From Sulfuritortus calidifontis (GTDB lineage: Bacteria; Pseudomonadota; Gammaproteobacteria; Burkholderiales; Thiobacillaceae): DNA of 64,000 nucleotides. The translations under genes and the position numbers were made by a program. The notes under the pieces are model-generated. The model saw nothing but the letters and a program-made list of their open reading frames with translations. It did no database searches and was not told the origin of the DNA. The DNA is taken from NCBI RefSeq assembly GCF_003967275.1, contig NZ_AP018721.1, forward strand, positions 1 to 64,000. The letters run 5' to 3'. This document shows, piece by piece, positions 18,451 through 26,664 of this stretch (its first letter is position 1; each line of letters begins with the position of its first letter).

Positions 18451-18914
18451 GAGCGTTTGACCTCCAGTCCAAGGCGTTTGAAATTGGCTTCGAGCGCGCG
18501 GGCGACGTCTTCGCCGACGCGCTCGCGGATGAAGGGCGGCAGCGGCTCGCTGGCAAAGCGCGCGGCGGCGCGGGCGAGATACGGATTGGGTTTGATGGTG
18601 ACCTTGCGGGCGACCGCGAGGTTGGTGTTCTTGATCATGGGCCCGCCCCAGCCAGCCGGGGCCGGGAAGACCAGCGCCTTGGCGCGCTTTGGCCGGATGA
18701 CCGCGCCATCGTGCACGGCGCGGGCGTAGTGCAGATTGGTGCCGACCACGGCTTCGGTGTCGGACAATGTGTGCGCTTCGATGGAGCCGCGCAGTTGCGT
18801 GTGCTTATGCCTTGCGCTGGTGGGGCCGACCGGCGCTTCTTCGATGGCCAGATTGCGCAGGTGCTGCGCGAGGAGCCAGATGAGCTGGCGGGTGTCGATG
18901 GCACGGGCTACCAC
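18447..18914 (-). CDS. Head-tail joining / tail completion protein (HK97 gp10-like)
   Basis: A 155-aa protein with a GTG start overlapping the terminase stop, preceded by GGAGGT. It contains the pattern TNLHYARAVHDGAVIRPKRA, GGPMIKNTN and TIKPNPYLARAAARFASE, typical of phage virion morphogenesis proteins of the HK97 gp10 / gpG type that cap the head-tail connector. It is cotranscribed with terminase and endolysin on the minus strand, unlike the other tail genes. Confidence 0.75.
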   Translation of the reverse strand: MVARAIDTRQLIWLLAQHLRNLAIEEAPVGPTSARHKHTQLRGSIEAHTLSDTEAVVGTNLHYARAVHDGAVIRPKRAKALVFPAPAGWGGPMIKNTNLAVARKVTIKPNPYLARAAARFASEPLPPFIRERVGEDVARALEANFKRLGLEVKRS

Positions 18915-20701
18915 AGCTCGACCTCCATGCCGGCGCTGCGGGCATAGCCTTCCATGCCATCGAGCGCCATGGCCAGCGCCCAGAAGCGGTCGGCGTGGCC
19001 GGCGGCGGTGCGCGGGGCGTCGTATTTGACGCCGGTAGCGGTGGCTTCGCGCTTGATGGCGTGCATCTCTGCCATGAGCGCGGCGTCGCGCGGGATGGAC
19101 AGGCGCTTTTGCTCGGCCAGGCGCAGCAGGTTCAGCGCCATGCGTTCCTTGGACTGCGCGGTGAAGGCGCGCGGGACGACGAGGCCCGGGTGCGCCCGGG
19201 CGAGGTCTTCGGCGAGTTGCCAGCCCAGGCCGGTGCGGTCGATGACGACTTGCTCCAGCGGCCACTGGCTGATCCAGCGCTCGATGATGGCGCGCTGTTC
19301 GGCAAAGGGCTTGCCCTGGTGGGTCTCGTGGGCGAGCAGGCGCAGCTTGCCCGAGGGGGCGAGTGATACGGGGTCGAGGATTTCGCCCACCAGCACCAGC
19401 GCGGTGCGGTCGGCCACGCGCCCGAGGTCTATCCCTAAGCGCAGGCGGCCAAATCGCGGCGCGGCGCTGGCCTTCCTGCCCTTTCCTTGCGGCGCGGCGA
19501 GGTCCTCGGCCAGCTCATCCAAGAGCGTCCATGGCAAGAGCGCCCCCTCCTCTTCCGCCCATTGGCACTCGAAGAACATGGCCCATGAGGCGGCGTCGAA
19601 GTTGAGCCGCAGCTCATCCAGCCCGCCTGGCAGCGGCATGCCCTGACCGATGGCGTCGTGGATGGTGATGGTGTGGCGGCTGAAGTGGTCGAAGCGGCCC
19701 TGGTGGTTGGTGGCGATCTTCCAGAACAGGTTGCCCGGCACCCAGGGCGTGGAGCAGACGGTGACGCGCCCGCCCACGCGGGTGATGGCGGGCAGGATGG
19801 CGTTGTAGAGCATGTCGGCCTTGGGAGCCCAGGCGAATTCGTCGAACCAGACGTCGCCGGTGTAGCCCTGGGCGGTGCGGTAGTTGGTGGAAAGCGCCAC
19901 GGCCTTGGAGCCGTTGATGCGGATTTCGCGTTCGCCGTCGTCTTCGATGGGGATGCCGAGCTTTTCTGCGTGGGCGCGGATGTGGCCCATGACCAGCCGC
20001 GCCTGGTCTTCGGAGGCCGAGACGATGATCTGGTCGCGCCCGGCGGCCAGCCCGAGCACGGCGGACAGGCCGATCACGTAGGTAAAGCCGATCTGCCGCG
20101 CCTTGAGCACGACACGGTAGCGGGCATCGTCGAGCAGGAAGGCGCGCTGGTAGGGCAAGAGGCCGTAGTCTGCGGCGGTGGCCGCCTCCAGCAGCTCGCG
20201 CGCGGCAAAGTTGGCCACTTTTGGCAAGGGCTTGGGCCGTGGCAGGCTTTTCTTCAAGCCGTCGAGGGCTTTTTGCAGCATGCGCAGGCGCAGCGCAAGG
20301 CGGTAGGCGTCCGGGCCGTCGCCGGCCTGGGAGAGCATGGCGGTGAGCCGGGCGACTTCTTCTTCCAGCTGCTGCGGGGTTTGCCGCCGGCGGGCCAAGT
20401 CTTCGCGCCAGCCGTACTGCCGCGCCCAGGTGCGCACCGTGCTCTCGGTGATGCCCAGCGCGGCGGCGATCAGCGCCACCGGCTCGCCGGCGAGATACCT
20501 GCTCCTGGCTTCGGCGCGCACCTCCTGACCGTGCACGGGCGGGCGCTGGCCCGGCGTGCCGGGGCCATAGAGGCGGCGCTTTTGCACATCGACGAACTTT
20601 TTGGAGACGCCGTGCTTTTCCGCGACACGGGCCGAGGGCAGCCCGGCCTTGATGTCCTTGAGGATGGCGCGGCGCACCTCATCCGGGATGCGCGCGGCCA
20701 T
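18908..20701 (-). CDS. Terminase large subunit with N-terminal HTH (gpP-like)
   Basis: A 597-aa packaging ATPase/nuclease. The N-terminus carries two HTH segments (LPSARVAEKHGVSKKFVDVQ; ALIAAALGITESTVRTWARQ), as in P2 gpP. The ATPase has a KARQIGFTYVIGLSA Walker-A-like segment and the Walker B GYTGDVWFDEFAWAP. The nuclease half starts LRLGIDLGRVADRTALVLVG and has VVIDRTGLGWQ. No separate small terminase was found, so the N-terminal HTH may serve that role. The gene follows portal without a gap. Confidence 0.9.
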   Translation of the reverse strand: MAARIPDEVRRAILKDIKAGLPSARVAEKHGVSKKFVDVQKRRLYGPGTPGQRPPVHGQEVRAEARSRYLAGEPVALIAAALGITESTVRTWARQYGWREDLARRRQTPQQLEEEVARLTAMLSQAGDGPDAYRLALRLRMLQKALDGLKKSLPRPKPLPKVANFAARELLEAATAADYGLLPYQRAFLLDDARYRVVLKARQIGFTYVIGLSAVLGLAAGRDQIIVSASEDQARLVMGHIRAHAEKLGIPIEDDGEREIRINGSKAVALSTNYRTAQGYTGDVWFDEFAWAPKADMLYNAILPAITRVGGRVTVCSTPWVPGNLFWKIATNHQGRFDHFSRHTITIHDAIGQGMPLPGGLDELRLNFDAASWAMFFECQWAEEEGALLPWTLLDELAEDLAAPQGKGRKASAAPRFGRLRLGIDLGRVADRTALVLVGEILDPVSLAPSGKLRLLAHETHQGKPFAEQRAIIERWISQWPLEQVVIDRTGLGWQLAEDLARAHPGLVVPRAFTAQSKERMALNLLRLAEQKRLSIPRDAALMAEMHAIKREATATGVKYDAPRTAAGHADRFWALAMALDGMEGYARSAGMEVELW

Positions 20702-21862
20702 TCAGCCGTCTCCCATCGCGTCCAGCAGGCTGGCGATGATCCTGGCGCGCTCGATGTCTTTGACCTTGGCGGATTTTTCCAGGTCTATCCAGGCGCGCGC
20801 TTCGGGCACGCTCATGACGCCTGCGGCCACCAGTTGCGGGATGGCGGCGATGTCCTCGCCCGGCGGGGTGAGGTCGAGCGGCGCGATGGCCGCATCCTGC
20901 GCCCCGGCTTCGAGGAGCGCGGGCGCGAGCGCGGCCTGCAAGAGCCGGCGGCGCGGGGCCAGCGTGAAGAGCTCGAACATGTGCATCTGCTCGCGGGCCT
21001 CGCTCAGCCCCCCCAGCGCCCCCGGCGTGGCGATGCCCAGAAGGCGCGGCGGCACGCCGTGGGCGGCGGGCAGCACTTCGCGCGCGGTCTTGTAGAGCTC
21101 GATGAATTTGCCGTCGTTGGGCTGGGCGACCGGCGTGATGTCCAGCGTCTGGCCTTCGGCCAGGCTTACAAAAAGGGTTTTACGGGCGTTCGACAGGCCC
21201 TTGAACTCGGTTTGAAAGAAGTCTCGTATGGCCGATTTCTGCGCATCGGACAGGCTGCCGCCGGTCTGCTTGATGACGTGATCCGGCACCGCGTTGTGCT
21301 CGAAAAACCTTGTGTTGTAGCGGGTGATGGCATCCAAAAGCTCGATGACGCCGGCGGCGGCCGCCCAGGCCGGCGTGGCGTACCAGCCTGGCAGGCTGGA
21401 AGGCAGGCGGATGTGGATGACGCGATCCGCGGCGTAGTCGGCGCGGATTTCCTTCATGCCGTCCCAGACGCGGGTGCGAAAGCCCCCGGCGCGGGTGCGG
21501 CGCACGCTCCAGGCGGGCAGACGGTCCAGACGGGCGATGCGCCCTGCGCGGTCGCGCGCGATCGCGGCAAAGGCGTTGCCGTAGGTCTCCAGGTCGAGCG
21601 CGATGGCCAGCAGCTCGTCGTGCGCGAGCACGCGGCGGGCGGCTTCATCCGTCAGCCCAAGGCCTGCGATGCCTTCGGCCTTGAGCGCCAGCGCCCGGGC
21701 GTGCGTGGGCTCGGCCTGCGTCCAGCCGATGATGCGCGCCGGGTCGATGGGCCAAGGGTATTCGTCGCTGGCCGCGCCGAGCAGATCGGCGTCTTGCCGC
21801 GCGCTGCTCTTGATGAGGGTGACGTCCATGCGGCGCATGATGCCAGCGCCATCTCGCGCCAT
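20702..21862 (-). CDS. Phage portal protein (PBSX/P2 gpQ type)
   Basis: A 386-aa portal subunit forming the DNA entry vertex. Recognisable parts are LLAIALDLETYGNAFAAIAR, HIRLPSSLPGWYATPAWAAA, RFFEHNAVPDHVIKQTGGSL and the clip region KTLFVSLAEGQTLDITPVAQ. The start may be any of ATG 21862, 21838 or 21829. Portal then terminase on one strand, with protease and capsid divergent on the other, is the P2 plan. Confidence 0.9.
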   Translation of the reverse strand: MARDGAGIMRRMDVTLIKSSARQDADLLGAASDEYPWPIDPARIIGWTQAEPTHARALALKAEGIAGLGLTDEAARRVLAHDELLAIALDLETYGNAFAAIARDRAGRIARLDRLPAWSVRRTRAGGFRTRVWDGMKEIRADYAADRVIHIRLPSSLPGWYATPAWAAAAGVIELLDAITRYNTRFFEHNAVPDHVIKQTGGSLSDAQKSAIRDFFQTEFKGLSNARKTLFVSLAEGQTLDITPVAQPNDGKFIELYKTAREVLPAAHGVPPRLLGIATPGALGGLSEAREQMHMFELFTLAPRRRLLQAALAPALLEAGAQDAAIAPLDLTPPGEDIAAIPQLVAAGVMSVPEARAWIDLEKSAKVKDIERARIIASLLDAMGDG

Positions 21863-21871
21863 CGCGTGCCG

Positions 21872-21901
21872 CTGTCCATATATGGACAGTGAGCGCTCAC
21901 T
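21872..21901. promoter_or_regulatory. Paired palindromes in the divergent head-gene promoter
   Basis: CTGTCCATATATGGACAG (21872-21889, perfect) is joined to AGTGAGCGCTCACT (21888-21901, perfect) between the portal and protease genes. TGT-N10-ACA within the first resembles, but does not equal, the TGT-N12-ACA sites of P2 Ogr-type activators. It is a good candidate control site for both head operons. Confidence 0.65.
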
Positions 21902-21930
21902 AACAAGCGCGTATGCGGCAGGATGGCGAC

Positions 21931-22701
21931 ATGCCGAAGATCACCGACCTCGACGTGCAGTTCATCAGCCTGGTCAAGCGCCCGGCCAATGGGCGCGGGA
22001 TCATCCTGCGCGGGGCGACATCCGGCGCGCGCGAGTTCGCCATCGCCAAGGCCGACCCGATGCTCAAGCGCGTCTACGGGATCGTCTACGCGCCGGACTC
22101 GGTGGACGCGCAGGGCGACTGGACGGACGCCGAGACGATCCGCCGCGCGGCTGACGTGTGGATGCAGACCGGGCGCAGCCGCAATGTGGATGCCGAGCAC
22201 GATTTCACGCCGCTGCCCGCCTTCGTGGCCGAAAGCTGGCTCGTCAAGAGCGGCGACCCCCTGTTTCCAGACGAGAAGCCCGGCGCCTGGGCGGTGGGCA
22301 TCCAGATCGATGATGCCGCGCTGTGGGATGCGATCGAGGCGGGCGAGGTGGAGGGTCTGAGTCTGGCCGGCACCGCGCGGCTGGAGAAGATGGCCAACAG
22401 GATCAAGCAGTTCTTTACCCGAAAGGAGACCGACGAGATGGATGCAACCGAGATCAAGCGCATCGTCAAGGATGTGCTGGCCGAGACGGTGAGCGAGGCC
22501 GAAGACCAGGCACAGCGCGAGAAGCTGGAGAAGGCCGCCGAGGAGGCGCGCGCCGAGGTGGCGGCGCTCAAGGCGCAACTGGCCGATGCGCTCAAGGCGC
22601 TCGATGAAGCCAAGGCGCGCATCGAGAGCATCGAGAAGGCCGCGCCTGGCAAGCCCGCCGAGGGCAACACGGCTACTGGCGCGCCCGCGAGCTTCATTTA
22701 A
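21931..22701 (+). CDS. XkdF-like head maturation protease with scaffold tail
   Basis: A 256-aa protein. Residues 40-160 match the XkdF-type putative serine protease: VYGIVYAPDSVDAQGDWTDA, VDAEHDFTPLPAFVAESWLV, WAVGIQIDDAALWDAIEAGE, VEGLSLAG. The C-terminal 75 residues form a Glu/Lys/Ala coiled coil (EKAAEEARAEVAALKAQLAD), likely the scaffold for capsid assembly, as in P2 gpO. The ATG at 21931 is preferred over 21913, which lacks a ribosome site. Confidence 0.82.
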   Translation: MPKITDLDVQFISLVKRPANGRGIILRGATSGAREFAIAKADPMLKRVYGIVYAPDSVDAQGDWTDAETIRRAADVWMQTGRSRNVDAEHDFTPLPAFVAESWLVKSGDPLFPDEKPGAWAVGIQIDDAALWDAIEAGEVEGLSLAGTARLEKMANRIKQFFTRKETDEMDATEIKRIVKDVLAETVSEAEDQAQREKLEKAAEEARAEVAALKAQLADALKALDEAKARIESIEKAAPGKPAEGNTATGAPASFI

Positions 22702-22712
22702 AGGAGACGACC

Positions 22713-23609
22713 ATGCATGACCTGATCAAAATTGCCAAGGGCATCGTCCAGCCGGGCGATGTGACCCCCGGCGGCACGCTGCGCCCGGAGGCCTCCGAGC
22801 GGCTCATCTCGCTGGTGTTCAAGGACGATTTCCTGAAGACCGTCACCACCCGGCGCATGAGCAAGCTCAGCGCCGACGTGCAGGTCTGGGGGGTGGAGAC
22901 GCGCAAGCTGGTGCGCGTGGCCGAAGGGGCTGAGCCGTCTGCCGCGCAGATCGTCGGCGGCGGCGAGTATGGCTGCACGCTGCGCGCGCTGCCGGTGCAG
23001 CTTTTCCCGTCACTGTCGCTCTCGTTCCTGCGCGACAACCAGGACAACCCGAACCTGGTGGCCGAGGTGGAGCAGAGCTTCGCCACCCAGTTCGCCAACG
23101 AATACCTTGACCTGGGCTTCAATGGCACGCTGGACGATAACTCGGCGGGCTGGGCCACGCTCAACAAGGGCTGGGTGCAGATCGCCTCTGAGCACGCCAA
23201 CACGGCCAAGGTCGACATCGACCCGACGGGCGTGGGCAAGAACTGGCGCACCGAGCTGAAAGCCATGCTCGATGCGCTGCCCGAGCGCTTCCGGGCGACC
23301 TCGGCCTTCATCATGAACACCGGCGATGCCGACGCCTATGCCTTCGAGCTGGCCGGCTTCGTCACCGGCCAGCCGCTGGCCGGGGAGAGCCCGCTGCGCC
23401 GCTTCATGGGGCTGCCCATCATCGCAACGCCCTGGATGCCCGCCGGCAAGGTGCTGCTCACGCCGCCTGCGAACCTGGTGTTCGGCGTCTCGACCGAGAT
23501 GGTGGCCACGCGCCGCTTCAACGAGCGCGCGCGCGCCATCGAGTGGACGTTCGACACGGCCTGCGACTACGAGATCGCGGTCAAGCAGGCCTGCGTCTAC
23601 GGCTACTGA
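22713..23609 (+). CDS. Major capsid protein
   Basis: A 298-aa protein directly after the protease-scaffold gene with an AAGGAG site. Features of P2 gpN-type or HK97-fold capsids include a helical N-terminus (EASERLISLVFKDDFLKTVT), FATQFANEYLDLGFNGTLDD, WRTELKAMLDALPERFRATS and the C-terminal RRFMGLPIIATPWMPAG followed by NLVFGVSTEM. It probably builds the icosahedral shell. Confidence 0.88.
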   Translation: MHDLIKIAKGIVQPGDVTPGGTLRPEASERLISLVFKDDFLKTVTTRRMSKLSADVQVWGVETRKLVRVAEGAEPSAAQIVGGGEYGCTLRALPVQLFPSLSLSFLRDNQDNPNLVAEVEQSFATQFANEYLDLGFNGTLDDNSAGWATLNKGWVQIASEHANTAKVDIDPTGVGKNWRTELKAMLDALPERFRATSAFIMNTGDADAYAFELAGFVTGQPLAGESPLRRFMGLPIIATPWMPAGKVLLTPPANLVFGVSTEMVATRRFNERARAIEWTFDTACDYEIAVKQACVYGY

Positions 23610-23624
23610 TCGGGCTGATGCGCC

Positions 23625-23990
23625 ATGACGCCGCAGCGGGTGCGCGAGCTGACCGGCTGGCCGCTGGAGGTGCCGGATGCGCTGCTAAATGCGCATCTGG
23701 CGGCCGCCAGCCGCGCGGTGGACGCTCTCACCCCGGCGCGATCCGGGGCGGACTATGAGGACGCCATCGCCTGGGAGGCGGCGGCCACGAGCGCGCCCAT
23801 GCTGCACACCTTCGCGCTCTCGGGCGCGGGCAAGGTGGGCAGGCTGGAAGGCACGGTGGAGTGGCGCTTTCTGTCGCCCGAGGAGGCGGCGGCGTTTGCC
23901 GACCGCTGCCGGGCGATGCGCAATGCGGCGCTCGTGCGGCTCAACGGCACCAGCCTTGTCGCGGTGGGTTTGATGCTCTATGCGATCTAG
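23625..23990 (+). CDS. Head-tail connector protein
   Basis: A 121-aa helical protein after the capsid gene: VRELTGWPLEVPDALLNAHL, then EAAATSAPMLHTFALSGAGK and EEAAAFADRCRAMR. Size, helical make-up and position fit the adaptor proteins that bind the portal from below. Exact family not recognised. Confidence 0.6.
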   Translation: MTPQRVRELTGWPLEVPDALLNAHLAAASRAVDALTPARSGADYEDAIAWEAAATSAPMLHTFALSGAGKVGRLEGTVEWRFLSPEEAAAFADRCRAMRNAALVRLNGTSLVAVGLMLYAI

Positions 23991-24055
23991 GGCCCGTGGA
24001 GCGATTTTTTGCGCTGGCGGCTAGGGTGACATGGGCGGCAGGCAGATCGGCGAAA

Positions 24056-24081
24056 TTAAACGGGTTTTAAACGGGTTTAAA
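24056..24081. repeat. Tandem 11-bp repeat TTAAACGGGTT
   Basis: Two full units (24056-24066 and 24067-24077) and a partial third lie in the 100-bp gap after the connector gene. This AT-rich patch is unlike the rest of the operon and could hold an internal promoter. Confidence 0.5.
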
Positions 24082-24091
24082 GGGGTGTCTT

Positions 24092-24391
24092 GTGGCCATC
24101 GATGATATCGCTGAACGCATGGCGCGCATGGAGGCGCTGATGACCGGCATGCAGGGCGAGATGAGCGCCATGCGCGAGGCCATCGTGCGGCTGGTGCGCA
24201 TCGAGGAGCAGCACGCCGCGACCCAAGATGCGGTGCGCCGCGCCTTCGAGCGGCTGGATCGGCTCGATGAGCGTCTGGATGCGCTGGACGAGACCGTGGC
24301 CGGCATCAAGGGGCCGCTGATGTGGCTGGCCGGCATCGCCGCCTCCGTGGTGGCCTCCCTGGTGTCCTTATTTATAGGAGCGCGGCTGTGA
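24092..24391 (+). CDS. Coiled-coil protein with C-terminal membrane helix
   Basis: A 99-aa protein (GTG start after AAAGGGG). It has a long heptad region (RRAFERLDRLDERLDALDET) and a terminal membrane helix (LMWLAGIAASVVASLVSLFI). Such small tail-anchored proteins in phage operons are often linked to lysis or superinfection control; its place among tail genes is unusual. It could be a holin-like factor, as no other holin was found. Confidence 0.65.
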   Translation: MAIDDIAERMARMEALMTGMQGEMSAMREAIVRLVRIEEQHAATQDAVRRAFERLDRLDERLDALDETVAGIKGPLMWLAGIAASVVASLVSLFIGARL

Positions 24392-24726
24392 GGCAGGCGC
24401 TGGAGGCGGCGATCCGCGCCCGCATCGAGGCGGTGGCGCCGGCGCTCATCTGTGATCTGTGGGGGCGCCAGCAGGTGACGCTGCTCATCACCCGGCTGGC
24501 CATCTCGGCAACCAGCCGCGCCGCCGAGGGCGAAGCGCAGGCCGTGCTGATGGCCGAGACGCCGGACGCATTCCCTGTCGATGCCATGCTTGAGGCGCTG
24601 CGCGATCCGATTTTTGTCTCTGGCGCCACCTTCCGGCTGCGCGCCAGGCTCACCTCGCTTGCCGAGCGCATCGAGGACATGGCCGCCGTCTGCCGCCTGA
24701 CTTTCACGATCGAGGTGATGCAATGA
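24388..24726 (+). CDS. Minor tail / tail terminator-like protein
   Basis: A 112-aa protein whose GTG overlaps the preceding stop, with AGGAG six bases upstream. Sequence includes ITRLAISATSRAAEGEAQAV, DAMLEALRDPIF and a beta-rich C-terminus (CRLTFTIEVMQ). Position before the tail tube gene matches tail completion or terminator proteins. Family not recognised. Confidence 0.6.
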   Translation: MRQALEAAIRARIEAVAPALICDLWGRQQVTLLITRLAISATSRAAEGEAQAVLMAETPDAFPVDAMLEALRDPIFVSGATFRLRARLTSLAERIEDMAAVCRLTFTIEVMQ

Positions 24727-24938
24727 ACATCGAACTCACCCAGCCCCACACCCACGCCGGGGAGATCTACCCGCCCGGCGCGACGCTCGACCTGCCAGAC
24801 GACGCCGCCCGCTGGCTGATCGACAAGGGCGTTGCGCGCGCGGCATCTGGCGTCGCCCCGAATCCGGTGCTCGACGGCATGGTCGATGTTCCCGCCGTCC
24901 AGCCCAGGAAATCCGACAAACCCAACCGCAAGGAGTAA
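24723..24938 (+). CDS. Small prophage protein, unknown function
   Basis: A 71-aa protein: MNIELTQPHTHAGEIYPPGA followed by DDAARWLIDKGVARAAS. This pattern, a beta strand then a helix ending WLI.KG.A, is common in short proteins encoded next to tail tube genes. The C-terminus is basic and unstructured. It overlaps the previous gene by ATGA. Confidence 0.65.
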   Translation: MNIELTQPHTHAGEIYPPGATLDLPDDAARWLIDKGVARAASGVAPNPVLDGMVDVPAVQPRKSDKPNRKE

Positions 24939-24944
24939 AACATC

Positions 24945-25691
24945 ATGGCCATCGATACCCAGTATTACAGCTTCCAGGGCATCGTCACGCTCGGCACTGC
25001 CGGCAGCAACGCGCTGGAGGAATACGAGGTCGGCAACTGCCCCGCCTTGTCCGTCGATCTTCAGGTGGAGACCATCGAGCACACCGAGAGCTGGTCCGGC
25101 CAGCGCATGACCGATCTGCGCCTCATCAAGGCCAAGAAGGCCAGCATCAAGATGACGCTTGAGAGCTTCAGCCTGGACAATCTGGCGCTCGGGCTCTATG
25201 GGCAGACACTCACCCGCGCTGCCGGCACCGTCACCGCCGAGTCGCTCGGCACGGTGGTGGCCGGCATGGTCTACCCGCTCGCCAACCCGGTCGGCGTCTC
25301 GTCCGTGGTGGTCAAGGACGGCGCGGATGCGACCGTGCCGGCCACGAAATACGAGCTGGATGCCACCTTTGGCGCGGTCAAGGTGCTCGACACCACCGGC
25401 ACCACCATGCCGTGGAAGGTGGACTATGCCTACGGCAGCGCTAAAAACGTGGGCATGTTCCTGGTCAATCCGCCCGCGCGGCGGCTGCGCCTGCGCGGCG
25501 TGAACACCGCGAAGTCGAATGCGCCGGTGCTGGTGGAGCTCTACAAGGTGCAGTTCGACCCGATCAAGAACCTTGCGCTGATCCAGGACGATCTGGGCAA
25601 GCTGGAGTTCGAGGGCTCGGTGCTGGCCGATCCCACGAAGGCCACCGATCCGATGCTCGGCATGTTCGGGCGGGTGGTGATGGCGGGGTAA
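24945..25691 (+). CDS. Major tail tube protein
   Basis: A 248-aa beta-rich protein with an AAGGAG site. Parts include YSFQGIVTLGTAGSNALEEY, VETIEHTESWSGQRMTDLRL, ASIKMTLESFSLDNLALGLY and a C-terminal ELYKVQFDPIKNLALIQDDL, EFEGSVLADP. This is the usual fold and place of siphovirus tail tube subunits, upstream of the tail chaperones and tape measure. Confidence 0.8.
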   Translation: MAIDTQYYSFQGIVTLGTAGSNALEEYEVGNCPALSVDLQVETIEHTESWSGQRMTDLRLIKAKKASIKMTLESFSLDNLALGLYGQTLTRAAGTVTAESLGTVVAGMVYPLANPVGVSSVVVKDGADATVPATKYELDATFGAVKVLDTTGTTMPWKVDYAYGSAKNVGMFLVNPPARRLRLRGVNTAKSNAPVLVELYKVQFDPIKNLALIQDDLGKLEFEGSVLADPTKATDPMLGMFGRVVMAG

Positions 25692-25694
25692 GCG

Positions 25695-25961
25695 ATGAGT
25701 GATCGCACCATCGAGCCTGTCTCCGTGGCCGACCGTGCCGGCTACGGCCTGGCAGGTTGCCCGGATTGCCATTGGGCCAGCGTCGGGGCCGATCCCGCCC
25801 CGTTCGACTGGATGTGCCATGCGCCTCTGGTGGTGGCCATGCTCGACGGCAACGCGGCCACGCCTTGTCGCTACGCGCGGGAGTTCTCTACCGTGTGCGG
25901 CGCGCAGGGTCGATTCTTTCGCGCGCGCGAGGGCGGGATCAATGGCTGTCTTGCGGTTTAA
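25695..25961 (+). CDS. Small cysteine-rich prophage protein
   Basis: An 88-aa protein. Its first residues (IEPVSVADRA) copy the start of the tail chaperone at 26144 (LEPVSVADLP). The rest has a C-x2-C...C...C...C pattern (LAGCPDCHWAS; WMCHAP; TPCRYAREFSTVCGAQGRFF) like small zinc-binding phage proteins. It seems to sit in a short insert between tube and chaperone genes. Confidence 0.55.
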   Translation: MSDRTIEPVSVADRAGYGLAGCPDCHWASVGADPAPFDWMCHAPLVVAMLDGNAATPCRYAREFSTVCGAQGRFFRAREGGINGCLAV

Positions 25962-26145
25962 ACAGTTGACAGCGGCTGCTTGCCCACGCGCCGCAGGCGC
26001 GTCTGTGCGAGCAGTCGATCGGCCTGTCCATGATGAAATCGATCTGCCGCTTACCTGTCATGCTTTCCGTGTGCTCGATGCGACGAAACGTCACGGTCAC
26101 GTTAGCGGCGGTCGTGGCGCAATCAATCATCCGGTCATGAATCAT
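25939..26145 (-). CDS. Possible small minus-strand protein
   Basis: A 68-aa frame starting MIHDRMIDCATTAANVTVTF. It includes RRIEHTESMTGKRQIDFIMD, whose IEHTES-x2-G-x-R part copies the tail tube segment IEHTESWSGQR at both DNA and protein level. It runs against the tail operon and overlaps two plus-strand genes, so it may be a fragment moved and inverted from a tail gene rather than an expressed gene. Confidence 0.3.
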   Translation of the reverse strand: MIHDRMIDCATTAANVTVTFRRIEHTESMTGKRQIDFIMDRPIDCSHRRACGAWASSRCQLFKPQDSH

Positions 26146-26515
26146 GAATCCAAGTCTACCTGAAACATTAGAACCCGTCTCCGTCGCCGACCTGCCGGCT
26201 TTTCTCAAGGCCATCGAACCCATCGCTGCCGAGATCGCATCGGGCGACATCATGGGTGCGCTGCTGCGCCATGCCGATGCCGTGATCGAGGCTACCGCCA
26301 TCGGCGCCAGAGTGGATCGCGCCTGGCTTGGCGCGCAGAAACCGGACGTGCTGGTGGAGCTCGCCTCCCGCGTGCTGGAGGTGAACTGGGATTTTTTCGT
26401 CCAGCGCGTGCTGCCCGCGATCAATCAGGCGGCCGAGCGGCTGGCGCGGATCGTCTCTGGTGGCACGAGTGGGTCGCCCGACTCGTCGGCGCAGGATTCG
26501 ACTACGCAGCCGTGA
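26144..26515 (+). CDS. Tail assembly chaperone, first frame
   Basis: A 123-aa helical acidic protein (VADLPAFLKAIEPIAAEIAS; LVELASRVLEVNWDFFVQRV). It occupies the slot between tail tube and tape measure, where siphoviruses and Mu-like phages encode a chaperone pair joined by frameshifting. Its last 19 residues (from SGGTSG) lose protein-like character while the -1 frame becomes coding, see the 26515 entry. Confidence 0.7.
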   Translation: MNPSLPETLEPVSVADLPAFLKAIEPIAAEIASGDIMGALLRHADAVIEATAIGARVDRAWLGAQKPDVLVELASRVLEVNWDFFVQRVLPAINQAAERLARIVSGGTSGSPDSSAQDSTTQP

Positions 26516-26664
26516 TGAAGATGCCGTGGACGCTGGCGCGCGATTTCGCCGAAGCCGTGGTGCGGATCGAGCGCGAGAAGCTCCTCGCAGCGGCGGTGGC
26601 GGCGCGGGCCGCGCAGGCGGATGAAAAGGGGTGGGAGAAGTGGCTGAAGGCGGTCAGCGCATGA
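26515..26664 (+). CDS. Tail assembly chaperone, second frame
   Basis: A 49-aa frame starting MKMPWTLARDFAEAVVRIER that is open upstream with coding-like residues (WHEWVARLVGAGFDYAAV) overlapping the end of the first frame. The two are offset by -1. It can be made by a TGATG restart or, more likely, as a fusion by -1 frameshifting around 26440-26465, as with lambda G-GT. No canonical slippery heptamer is obvious. Confidence 0.65.
   Translation: MKMPWTLARDFAEAVVRIEREKLLAAAVAARAAQADEKGWEKWLKAVSA

Noticed and set aside
19658-21892. 744-codon open frame on the plus strand across terminase and portal
   Set aside because: It is the antisense shadow of two well-supported minus-strand genes; its product is Gly/Asp/His/Val-rich low-complexity sequence typical of GC-rich antisense frames.
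24030-24104. 24-codon frame starting MGGRQIGEIKRVLNGFKG
   Set aside because: No ribosome site and overlaps the following GTG start; too short to support.
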